In this document: positions 1-7,150 of the stretch, piece after piece | How positions within the stretch are numbered: the first letter of the stretch is position 1 | Layout of the letters: every line of letters starts with the position of its first letter | NCBI GenBank assembly: GCA_964404595.1 | Contig: CAYOKQ010000035.1 | Location: 1-16,399 of the forward strand | Origin: CAYJXA01 sp964404595 | GTDB lineage: Archaea > Nanobdellota > Nanobdellia > Woesearchaeales > GW2011-AR9 | Length of the DNA: 16,399 bases | Direction of reading: 5' to 3' | Translations under genes and position numbers: made by a program | Notes under the pieces: generated by a model | The model's database searches: none | Told to the model about the DNA's origin: nothing | Seen by the model: the letters and a program-made list of their open reading frames with translations, nothing else

Positions 1-167
1 AAGAAGCTGGTCCTGAAGTTGTGGCTCAGGAAGCAGCGGTGGGAGAAGAAGCGGCTGTAGATGAGGGGGAAGCAACAGAATCTTCGAATGCCGTAGTGTG
101 GATCGTGCCTTTGGTGGTGTTGTTGGTCGTGGTTGGACTGCTCTACTGGTACTGGCAGAGGAAGTAA
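1..167 (+). CDS. C-terminal fragment of a surface protein with an acidic stalk and membrane anchor
   Basis: Only the last 54 codons or so are inside the window; the frame starts at base 3 and stops with TAA at 165-167. The peptide is an Ala/Glu-rich acidic stretch, then a hydrophobic transmembrane segment (VVWIVPLVVLLVVVGLLYWY) and a short basic tail (WQRK). It is nearly identical to the end of the next gene: compared with 2294-2463 it lacks one in-frame codon and has three third-position changes. It is therefore the tail of a tandem paralogue of that PGF-pre-PGF surface protein, most likely anchored in the membrane with the bulk outside the cell. Nothing can be said of its N-terminal part. 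Confidence 0.85.
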   Translation, partial: EAGPEVVAQEAAVGEEAAVDEGEATESSNAVVWIVPLVVLLVVVGLLYWYWQRK

Positions 168-188
168 ATTTTTCTTTTATTATCTTTT
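1..188 (+). repeat. Near-identical direct repeat, copy 1 (gene 3' end plus terminator)
   Basis: Bases 1-188 match 2294-2484 with one 3-base indel and three synonymous substitutions. Identity runs through the stop codon and the first 21 bases of 3' flank, then ends. The left boundary of the repeat lies outside the window. Confidence 0.9.
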
Positions 189-192
189 TTTT
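168..192 (+). terminator. T-rich archaeal-type transcription terminator
   Basis: Directly after the stop codon lie several runs of T, the last being eight T (185-192), with no obvious stem. Archaeal RNA polymerase commonly stops at such U-rich tracts. The first 21 bases are copied exactly after the stop of the downstream paralogue. Confidence 0.5.
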
Positions 193-237
193 CGAAAATT
201 TAATTCTCTATTCACTATTCTAAAATGAAAAACAATC

Positions 238-245
238 TTTATATA
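238..245 (+). promoter_or_regulatory. TATA box (TTTATATA) for the surface-protein gene
   Basis: A perfect archaeal TATA element 60 bases before the chosen ATG at 298. Transcription would start near 265-270 and give a leader of about 30 bases carrying the GAGGTT Shine-Dalgarno-like motif at 284-289. This contrasts with the apparently leaderless genes downstream. Confidence 0.6.
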
Positions 246-297
246 GGTCTGTAATAATCTTCTAGAACAAAGTTCACAAAAAAGAGGTTGATTGGGG

Positions 298-2463
298 ATG
301 GTTACACAATATTCAAATACAGTAAAAAAGAACACGATTATGTTTGTCATGGTGCTGGCAATAGCATTATTTTCCGTTTACATATATGCTAGCCATACTA
401 CTGCTGCAAATCCATTTTCTTGGCAAATACTTGCACCTGCAAATTATACTAATTATTCTTCAACTATCAATCTTACTTTAAATGTTTCGTCAGATATTGC
501 TGGATTTGAAGTTGTCAATGTGACTTTCTACTTCCAGAGAAGAGGAAGTACTACTCCAGCTCGATCTGTTACTATCACCAATACTTCTCGAAATCAAACC
601 CATTTCTCTAATCTTAGTTCCTTACAGGATTTCCAGGAAGGCATTTATAATGTGACCTTTAATTTTAGTAATGTTTCCGCCGGAACTGCATTTAACTCAT
701 CCGTTGTAGTGGGTAATAATTCAAATAGTAGTATGTTTCATATTATTTTGGATAACAATGCACCTAATGTGACTTTTCATATGAACGTCACTAATAATAG
801 TAATTTAAGTTCTTCGTTAGTTGGAAGAATTACATTTAACGTTACTGCTAACGATTCAACAAGCAATGTCCAATCAGTTAAAATAGGGGTTCAAAATGGG
901 AATGGTACTGGTTTTAACCTTACAGCTTCATTAAATTTCACCAGTTTTAGTGCGGAATTGGATACGGCACTTGTAACTGATGGTCTTTATACTTTCACGG
1001 TATACGCTAATGATACACTCAATAATCTCAATAGCAGTGTTTCGAATTTAACACTGGTATTAGATAGAACAGGTCCTAATGTTACGGCTGCTACTTTGGT
1101 CATGGGCAACCTGAGCGGCTATGCTAGTGCCAATTCTGGTTCACTATTTGGATACAATTTTAGTGCGGGCCTTTCAGAAGGAAATCTCACCTTGCAGATT
1201 ACTACCAATGATAGTCTTACTTATGTAAGCAACGTCATTTTTAATCTTAGCAATCGTTCTGGGCAGTTTGTTTTCAACCCTGCCGGGCAGATTATATTTA
1301 ACAGCTCAGTCAATGGTACTATAGTAGCGACCAGGGTTCATCTCAATTATACTTCCGGAAACCATACAAATTTCAATGGAAGCTCCGACGTAAGAAGTGG
1401 TCCTTTTAATCTTTCGAGACTAGCAGAAGGGTGGTATAATGTCAGTGCTGTTGTGAATGACACCTTAAATAATTTCAATCGTAGCATACATATGGCTTTT
1501 ATCATCGATCGTACGCAGCCTTCAGTCAGCGTCACCTGCAGCCCGGCTGCGCCTACTGCCGGAGAAACGGTAACCTGTACCTGTTCGGGAAGTGACGATT
1601 ATCCTGGCTCGGGCCTTTCTGGTGCCGTTGCCTTTACTGGTGGGGGAAATTCCGAATCAACTACAGCTACAGGTTCTGGTGCATTTACCAGCAGCAGCTG
1701 TCGTGGGACTGACTTTGCCGGCAATACTCGCACTGCCACGGGTACGTGGACCGTAACTGCTGCCAGTAGTGGAGGAGGTAGCGGTGGTGGCTCTGGCGGC
1801 GGATCGAGTGCTGGAGTTACCGGTCAATTTGCCAAAGAGATCTGGACTTCCATCAATGCCGGAGAGACCGCACGAGTCGAAGTTGAGAATGGTGTTATCG
1901 GTGTGACTGAAGTAAGCTTTACAGTAGCAGCAACTGCGTATGGGGCCTGGGTGCAAGTGAAAAAGGTTGATGCCTTGCCTAGCTCGGTAAGTTCCTATAG
2001 TGATGGTGAAGTGTACAAAACTATTGAGATCACTGATCAAAATGTGCAAAGTAAACTTCAAGGAACAGCGCAAGTTAAGTTTAAAGTTGAAAAAGCCTGG
2101 CTCAGTGAAAATGCAATAGAATCAGGACAAGTTGCTTTGTTCAGATATGTTGATGATGCCTGGACCCAATTGCCTACCACCGTCGGACAAGATGATGGAA
2201 CCTATGTGCATTACACTGCGACCACTCCTGGTTTTAGCTACTTTGTCATTGGGCAAACGGAAGAACCAGAAACAGTATCCGATGTAACAGTTGAAGAAGC
2301 TGGTCCTGAAGTTGTGGCTCAGGAAGCAGCGGTGGGAGAAGAAGCGGCAGCTGTAGATGAGGGGGAAGCGACAGAATCTTCGAATGCCGTAGTGTGGATT
2401 GTGCCTTTGGTGGTGTTGTTGGTCGTGGTTGGACTGCTCTATTGGTACTGGCAGAGGAAGTAA
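298..2463 (+). CDS. PGF-pre-PGF domain surface glycoprotein
   Basis: Extracellular membrane-anchored protein of about 721 aa. An N-terminal signal segment with basic residues (VKK) then a hydrophobic core (residues ~13-30) is followed by roughly 450 residues of beta-rich, Ig-like repeats. Two units end in a 'DRT.P.V' motif. N-x-S/T sequons are extremely dense, more than 20 in the first 220 residues. A Cys-containing module (~residues 415-480) and a Gly/Ser linker (~494-508) lead to a PGF-pre-PGF domain (~510-660), an Ala/Glu stalk and a C-terminal transmembrane helix ending WQRK. I prefer ATG 298 over TTG 292 because GAGGTT at 284-289 then has a normal 8-base spacing. Likely a heavily glycosylated envelope protein, possibly a substrate of the glycosyltransferases nearby. 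No ligand or enzymatic activity can be assigned. Confidence 0.85.
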   Translation: MVTQYSNTVKKNTIMFVMVLAIALFSVYIYASHTTAANPFSWQILAPANYTNYSSTINLTLNVSSDIAGFEVVNVTFYFQRRGSTTPARSVTITNTSRNQTHFSNLSSLQDFQEGIYNVTFNFSNVSAGTAFNSSVVVGNNSNSSMFHIILDNNAPNVTFHMNVTNNSNLSSSLVGRITFNVTANDSTSNVQSVKIGVQNGNGTGFNLTASLNFTSFSAELDTALVTDGLYTFTVYANDTLNNLNSSVSNLTLVLDRTGPNVTAATLVMGNLSGYASANSGSLFGYNFSAGLSEGNLTLQITTNDSLTYVSNVIFNLSNRSGQFVFNPAGQIIFNSSVNGTIVATRVHLNYTSGNHTNFNGSSDVRSGPFNLSRLAEGWYNVSAVVNDTLNNFNRSIHMAFIIDRTQPSVSVTCSPAAPTAGETVTCTCSGSDDYPGSGLSGAVAFTGGGNSESTTATGSGAFTSSSCRGTDFAGNTRTATGTWTVTAASSGGGSGGGSGGGSSAGVTGQFAKEIWTSINAGETARVEVENGVIGVTEVSFTVAATAYGAWVQVKKVDALPSSVSSYSDGEVYKTIEITDQNVQSKLQGTAQVKFKVEKAWLSENAIESGQVALFRYVDDAWTQLPTTVGQDDGTYVHYTATTPGFSYFVIGQTEEPETVSDVTVEEAGPEVVAQEAAVGEEAAAVDEGEATESSNAVVWIVPLVVLLVVVGLLYWYWQRK

Positions 2464-2484
2464 ATTTTTCTTTTATTATCTTTT
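2294..2484 (+). repeat. Near-identical direct repeat, copy 2 (gene 3' end plus terminator)
   Basis: Second copy of the repeat at 1-188. It encodes the acidic stalk, transmembrane anchor and 3' flank of the full-length surface protein. Because the differences are silent or in-frame, both copies appear to be under selection, or were recently duplicated or gene-converted. Confidence 0.9.
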
Positions 2485-2496
2485 CCTTATTTTTTT
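2464..2496 (+). terminator. T-rich terminator after the surface-protein gene
   Basis: Successive T runs, including seven T at 2490-2496, follow the stop codon with no stem-loop. This fits an archaeal U-tract terminator. Its first 21 bases duplicate those at 168-188. Confidence 0.5.
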
Positions 2497-2519
2497 CATA
2501 ATATTTAATTCCATAATTC

Positions 2520-2527
2520 TTTTAAAT
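2520..2527 (+). promoter_or_regulatory. TATA-like element (TTTTAAAT) before the UDPGP-like gene
   Basis: It lies 30 bases before the GTG start at 2550, almost the spacing seen at the other unit-leading genes. The mRNA would be leaderless or nearly so. Confidence 0.5.
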
Positions 2528-2549
2528 GGGCCAATACCCGTGATTTAAC

Positions 2550-3947
2550 GTGTTACACACTACTTTGAATTTAACATCTATAGAATCCTATAAGGAGTCG
2601 GCGTTGGCCTTACTTCAGGCAAAACTCAATACTTTTTTTGCAAACCGATCATTTGATTTAGTATCAATAAAATATCATCTTCCCGAAATTAATGCATATC
2701 CACGTTTAGATTTGTTGCAACCACTTCGAACCGCGGACATTTTCGTGCTTGATATTCTGCAGGCCATCGACAGTGCTGAAAAAGCGGTGCTTGATGGCAA
2801 ATGTTTCTGGGAGCACGCGGCAGCCGGCGAAGGTACACGATTAGGACTTGGAACGAAATATGTTATTGATCTTAGCAGTTATAATAAAGATGAAATCGTC
2901 AAGTGGATTATCGATGAAGCACACTTTAACAATACTTTTTCTGCGTCTTGGTCTGAGAAAATTTATTCTCAGTTACACGATCCGAAGCAATTACTTTCTT
3001 TATCTTTAGGAACACGCCACATGCTCCAGCTGGTGTATGATCTACGGAAGCTGGCAAAAAAGTATGGGCTGGACTCTTCATTGGTCTTACAAAAGCAAAA
3101 CATGCTGGTGATAGTAAACAATGAAACCGCAGTAAAAATTATTGAAGACTTTCATCGCTATCATTTTTTCTCATTCAATCCTGAACGGATTTATTTCATG
3201 ATCCAGGATTCTTTTTCCGGTATTTCCATTCATAATGATCTTTTATTTTATGATGAGCAGAAAGAAAATCGGCGTCTTCACAACCACGGGCAGATGGTTA
3301 TGCAGAAATTACATGACAATTCTATTTTCCACTTTGTTCATGGACAGAAGACCTTTCTTTCCTTTCAAGAATATTTGGATGTGATGGAAAAGCATGATAC
3401 TATGGTTTCTTATAATATTGAAGATACGACCTATCTGGGTAACGCCATCGATTACTCTTCTTTAGCGATGGCATTGCAATTAGGCAATCAAGGGTATGAA
3501 ATGGTTATGGAGATGGTTGGACAAAATCCTTTAAAGCCACAACGAGGAGGTGCTGCTTTTTATGATCCTATCTTGGACAAAAATATTATGCTTGAAAGTA
3601 CACGCTTAGGAAATTATGACCTATCTACCATACAATATCTCAACAAAAATTGTAATCATTATCCACATCCTGTACGCGCCTTACAAACGGTGAGGAGGCA
3701 AGGATTACCTATGCCCATCAGTATTAAAACTGGTCTTGACGGTAAAGAATATATCTACTTCTGTCCTCCACAAGGGGATATTAATTTTTTAGTCAAGACT
3801 GCTTTTGTGGTACGCAAAGAATTAAAACCAATTCAAAACTGGAAATCTCCTATTACCGTTATTCCCGCTATCGAGGCCATGTATCAGCAAGATCAGCAGC
3901 TTGGGTTTAAAGAATTGGCACAGGAACTGGGAATTCTCCAAGAATAG
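2550..3947 (+). CDS. Divergent UDP-sugar pyrophosphorylase-like nucleotidyltransferase
   Basis: A 465-aa protein that resembles the eukaryote-type UDPGP/UAP family, which makes UDP-glucose or UDP-N-acetylhexosamine from sugar 1-phosphate and UTP. Residues 90-101 form a glycine-rich nucleotide loop (AAAGEGTRLGLG) followed by TKY, where the family has a lysine. Near residues 189-220 a 'VNNET' segment and 'YFMIQD' match the family's T-rich and 'F.Q' strands. RLHNHGQ (242-248) lies where the family has its 'P-x-GxGG' substrate loop. Length fits the family (about 450-500 aa). The next gene uses UDP-glucose, so UDP-glucose is a reasonable product, but the motifs are degenerate and another sugar is possible. 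The start is GTG, preceded by GTGAT and a TATA element 30 bases upstream; a downstream start is not excluded. Confidence 0.55.
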   Translation: MLHTTLNLTSIESYKESALALLQAKLNTFFANRSFDLVSIKYHLPEINAYPRLDLLQPLRTADIFVLDILQAIDSAEKAVLDGKCFWEHAAAGEGTRLGLGTKYVIDLSSYNKDEIVKWIIDEAHFNNTFSASWSEKIYSQLHDPKQLLSLSLGTRHMLQLVYDLRKLAKKYGLDSSLVLQKQNMLVIVNNETAVKIIEDFHRYHFFSFNPERIYFMIQDSFSGISIHNDLLFYDEQKENRRLHNHGQMVMQKLHDNSIFHFVHGQKTFLSFQEYLDVMEKHDTMVSYNIEDTTYLGNAIDYSSLAMALQLGNQGYEMVMEMVGQNPLKPQRGGAAFYDPILDKNIMLESTRLGNYDLSTIQYLNKNCNHYPHPVRALQTVRRQGLPMPISIKTGLDGKEYIYFCPPQGDINFLVKTAFVVRKELKPIQNWKSPITVIPAIEAMYQQDQQLGFKELAQELGILQE

Positions 3948-3969
3948 TGCCGTTAACACTTGGCGGGGC

Positions 3970-4029
3970 AGGCTCTCTTTTTTCTAGATCTGTTATTACA
4001 TAAATTATATAAGCACTCTTGGAGAGCCT
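3970..4029. repeat. 8-bp inverted repeat flanking the ugd promoter
   Basis: AGGCTCTC at 3970-3977 and its exact reverse complement GAGAGCCT at 4022-4029 enclose 44 bases that hold the TATA box. Each arm runs into a T tract. The left half could terminate the upstream gene; the pair could also be an operator or a long-loop hairpin. Function unknown. Confidence 0.4.
4005..4012 (+). promoter_or_regulatory. TATA box (TTATATAA) for ugd
   Basis: Located 31 bases before the ATG at 4036. With archaeal initiation about 25-30 bases after the box, the transcript would be leaderless or nearly so. It probably drives ugd and the two overlapping glycosyltransferase genes. Confidence 0.65.
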
Positions 4030-4035
4030 TTTTTC

Positions 4036-5335
4036 ATGAAAATAAGTATATTTGGGTCTGGTTATGTAGGTTTGGTAACTGGAGCTTCTATGGCTAATTT
4101 AGGGCATGATGTGCTGTGCGCCGATATTGATGAGAAGAAAATAAAAAATATGGAGCTTGGAGAAATGCCCTTTTTCGAGCCCGATCTTAAAGAATTAATT
4201 CAACGAACCAGAGACAAAAAAAAACTTTCTTTTACGGCCAATCTTGCGCAGGCAGTGGATTTTGGTGAAGTCTTATTTAATTGTGTCGGAACACCTTCCC
4301 TGGAAGATGGAAGCGCTGATTTGGGAGCTTTATATGCAGTGGTAGAATTAGTTGCATCACAAACAACTACTCAAATAACGGCATACAAAGTGCTTGTTAC
4401 CAAAAGTACTGTTCCGCCAGGCACAGCAAAAAAGTGCCAGGAAATAATACAGAAACATAACGCGCCAGTCGAAATGATTTCCAATCCAGAATTTCTAAAA
4501 CAGGGAAATGCGGTGTATGATTTTAATCATCCTGATAAAATTGTGATAGGTGCACAATCAGAAAAGGCATTTCAAATCATGCGCAAAGTATATCATGGAT
4601 TGATTAAACCCTTTTCTAGAGATGGACTGGGAGACATCGGAGATGGTCAAGTATGCCAATAATGCTTTTCTAGCGACTAAAATCAGTTATATTAATGAAA
4701 TAGCCAATATTTGCGAGCGGGTGGGAGCTGATGTTAAACTGGTTGCTAAAGCGATCGGGATGGATTATCGCATCGGTCCAAAATTCCTCAATGCCGGTAT
4801 CGGGTATGGTGGAAGTTGTTTTCCCAAAGATGTCAAGGCATTGGTGGCTGCTGCTCGCGAGCAGGGATACAACGCTTGCTTATTACAGGAAGTCGATAGG
4901 GTTAACCAGAATCAGAAAGAAATAATTATTCCCAAAATTATTGAGAAACTTGCACAGGTAGGTGGTAATACGGTCACGCTTTGGGGTCTTAGTTTTAAAC
5001 CAAAAACAAGTGATCTTCGGGAAGCTCCCGCTTTAATTTTGATTAAAAGACTGCTAGAACATGGAATTATCATAAAAGCATACGACCCAGTGGCTTTTCG
5101 GGAAGCCCAGAATGTCTTTGGGAATACCATCGAATATGCTCGTTCTATCGAAGAATCAGTGATAGCCAGCGATATGATTGTACTGGTGACTGAATGGGAT
5201 GAATTTAGAAATGTCGATTTCAGAGAATTATCCGAGACTATGAGACATAAAATAATTATAGACGGCCGTAATATCTATGAAGGGGAACTGCTTCGTGAAG
5301 AAGGATTTCACTACACGGGTATAGGGCATCGATGA
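4036..5335 (+). CDS. ugd: UDP-glucose 6-dehydrogenase, interrupted by a one-base frameshift
   Basis: Oxidises UDP-glucose to UDP-glucuronate with two NAD+, supplying acidic sugar for surface glycans. The frame from 4036 carries the Rossmann fold (FGSGYVG, residues 6-12), CVGTP, TKSTVPPGTA and NPEFLKQG. The frame ending at 5335 carries SEMVKYANNAFLATK, the catalytic GYGGSCFPKD loop and the C-terminal NAD-binding domain. Both parts are well conserved and in the right order. Deleting one base from the CCC or TTTT run at 4609-4615 joins them as KPFLEMDWETSEM, giving about 432 aa, the usual length, with the catalytic Cys at about 261. As written, the first frame stops at 4662. This is either an assembly error in the homopolymer or a recent inactivating mutation. 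The stop overlaps the next start as ATGA. Confidence 0.9.
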
Positions 5336-6219
5336 ACATTATGGATAAGCCTTTCATTTCAATTGTGGTAATTTTTGATCAATTTAGAGAAGAAAAAATA
5401 AAGCGTCTTCTTGAAAGTATGAAGAGCCAGATACGTTGTTATCCCACAGAAATTTTGTTTTTGCATGAATCTAATCAATCGGTGCCGCAACCGGCGCTTC
5501 CTCTTCCAGTTCGCTATATTACCATTGCTGAAAAACAAGGAATTCCTTTTAACCGCAATCAAGGCATTCAGCAGGCATTTGGAGATATCATTGTCTTTAT
5601 TGATGATGACTGCTGGGTGCAGGAAAATTGGCTGAAATCGTTAGTCGATCCATTACTTCAAGATAACTCATTGATGGCCGTAACGAGCGGAACCAAAATA
5701 CCTCCCTCTAATTTTTTGGGAAATTGTATTTCAGCACTTGGATTTCCAGGAGGAGGATCGCTGGGATTTGATAAAGTGTGGAAAGTCTCAAAGGATGGAT
5801 TTACGAATCATCTGGCAGTGGGCAATTGCGCCCTGCGCCGCGAAGTGTTTTCGAAGATTGGGGTATTTGATGAGGCGATGAAATTTGGGGCAGAGGATGC
5901 AGAGTTTTCAGTACGGCTGGAGCAGGCAAAAATTCCTATAAAATATGTGTCCCAAGGACATGCCTTTCATGAGGCTCGAACGACCTGGAACGATTTCGTG
6001 CGCTGGCAGCTGCGCCGTGGGAAAGCTAACTATCATTTTAAGCAAAAAGTAGGCAATATCAATGGGTTTATTTCTTTGCGATTATGGTCTGCCAAAAACA
6101 TTGTTGTGGAGAACATTTTTAATTGGAGGCTTCCTTTTATCTTATTATTTCAAGGATCTAGTTTGATATTACAACAAATGGGATATATACAGGAGAAAAG
6201 AAGGCATGGAAAAAACTGA
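5332..6219 (+). CDS. GT2 family glycosyltransferase
   Basis: A 295-aa GT-A fold transferase that should move a sugar from a nucleotide-sugar donor to a glycan or lipid-linked acceptor at the cytoplasmic face of the membrane. Visible motifs: an N-terminal Rossmann-like strand (FISIVVIF, 8-15), the NRNQG segment (74-78) that precedes the metal site, the DDD metal-binding triad (91-93), and GAEDAEFSVRL (186-196) with the catalytic-base acidic pair. WQLRRG near residue 225 resembles the family's terminal W-x-x-R-G motif. The ATG overlaps the ugd stop (ATGA), so it is translationally coupled; ATG 5341 is an alternative. Donor unknown; UDP-glucuronate from Ugd is an obvious candidate. Confidence 0.85.
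   Translation: MNIMDKPFISIVVIFDQFREEKIKRLLESMKSQIRCYPTEILFLHESNQSVPQPALPLPVRYITIAEKQGIPFNRNQGIQQAFGDIIVFIDDDCWVQENWLKSLVDPLLQDNSLMAVTSGTKIPPSNFLGNCISALGFPGGGSLGFDKVWKVSKDGFTNHLAVGNCALRREVFSKIGVFDEAMKFGAEDAEFSVRLEQAKIPIKYVSQGHAFHEARTTWNDFVRWQLRRGKANYHFKQKVGNINGFISLRLWSAKNIVVENIFNWRLPFILLFQGSSLILQQMGYIQEKRRHGKN
6191..6195 (+). promoter_or_regulatory. Shine-Dalgarno motif AGGAG for the second glycosyltransferase
   Basis: Lies within the end of the preceding gene, 10 bases before the ATG at 6206, and supports that start inside the 14-base overlap. Confidence 0.55.
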
Positions 6220-7102
6220 AAACAGTAAACCGCTCGTGAGTGTCATTATTCCTTCGTACAATTCTAAGAAGTATATTGAAAAATGTCTTGCCTCAGTGCT
6301 GGATCAGAAGACTGAGCATACCTTTGAGGTTATTGTCGTGGATAGTTCTTCTGATGCGACTCCAGCGATCATTACTGCACAATTTCCAACCGTAAAATTG
6401 ATTCATCTCAATGAGCAGACGTATCCTGGGGCGGGAAGAAATATCGGGGTGCAGCATGCGCAAGGTGACATAATTGCTTTTATTGATTCAGATTGTGTAG
6501 CGGATGAGAACTGGCTGGAGAAAGCGATTGGCAGCCTTTCCGGGCACTATTCTTTTGTAGGTGGCGGAGTTAAAAATGGAAACCCCCACAGCAGTATAAG
6601 TAAAGTTGATTTTTGGCTTACCTTCAATGAATTCACCAGTACTATGCCCCACAGAAATGTTACTTTTATGCCCACATGTAATTTTATATGTACGAAAAAG
6701 GCTTTTTTAGAGGTTGGTGGTTTTGATCCTCACCTTCTCGCAGGTGAAGACACCTTATTTTGCCTGAAAGCATCAACAAAGTATGCATTATTATTTAATC
6801 CGAGGGCAATGGTATCTCATATGAACAGAACTAGCTTCAAACCATTTTTACGGCATCATCATTCTTTCGGGAAACATTCTGCATTTCTTCGTCAGCATTT
6901 TGATCTACCTGGGAATGGTCTTTCAAAATATGCCTTGTTATCTTTTTGTGCTCCGGTGGTTAAATATATGAGAATCACCGGCAGAATGGGGCGGTGGAAT
7001 CAAGATTCCTTGCTCTCGTATGTGCTTTTAACTCCTCTTGTGATGCTGGGCGTGGCGGCATGGGGGGTAGGGTTTATCGGTGAAAGTTGGAGGAAAAGCT
7101 GA
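6206..7102 (+). CDS. GT2 family glycosyltransferase with C-terminal hydrophobic segment
   Basis: A 298-aa member of GT2. The N-terminal strand (VSVIIPSYNS, 11-20), VVDSSSD (44-50), GAGRNIG (75-81), the DSD metal-binding motif (94-96) and the acidic pair in AGEDTLFCLKA (179-189) are all present, so the catalytic core is complete. A hydrophobic stretch at about residues 273-293 could anchor it to the membrane, where it would act on a lipid-linked or protein-linked acceptor. It overlaps the preceding glycosyltransferase by 14 bases, which indicates one operon with ugd. Sugar and acceptor cannot be read from the sequence. The two enzymes are not close copies of each other, so they probably add different residues. 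Confidence 0.87.
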   Translation: MEKTENSKPLVSVIIPSYNSKKYIEKCLASVLDQKTEHTFEVIVVDSSSDATPAIITAQFPTVKLIHLNEQTYPGAGRNIGVQHAQGDIIAFIDSDCVADENWLEKAIGSLSGHYSFVGGGVKNGNPHSSISKVDFWLTFNEFTSTMPHRNVTFMPTCNFICTKKAFLEVGGFDPHLLAGEDTLFCLKASTKYALLFNPRAMVSHMNRTSFKPFLRHHHSFGKHSAFLRQHFDLPGNGLSKYALLSFCAPVVKYMRITGRMGRWNQDSLLSYVLLTPLVMLGVAAWGVGFIGESWRKS

Positions 7103-7119
7103 ATTCTGGTTTCTAAAAC

Positions 7120-7128
7120 TTTATATAT
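7120..7128 (+). promoter_or_regulatory. TATA box (TTTATATAT) for the phosphonate genes
   Basis: A strong TATA element 31 bases before the ATG at 7151, so the mRNA is probably leaderless. It should drive the PntC-PepM fusion and the mpnS-like gene as one unit. Confidence 0.7.
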
Positions 7129-7150
7129 CCCTTCCTTTGCTGATGAGCAT

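Noticed and set aside
168..297. A small RNA or extra gene between the two surface-protein genes
   Set aside because: Only a T-rich terminator, a TATA box and a short leader could be recognised; no stable hairpin or open frame stands out.
1657..2073. A 138-aa open frame on the minus strand inside the surface-protein gene
   Set aside because: It lies fully opposite a well-supported gene and its product is Ser/Thr/Arg-rich noise from the Gly/Ser linker.
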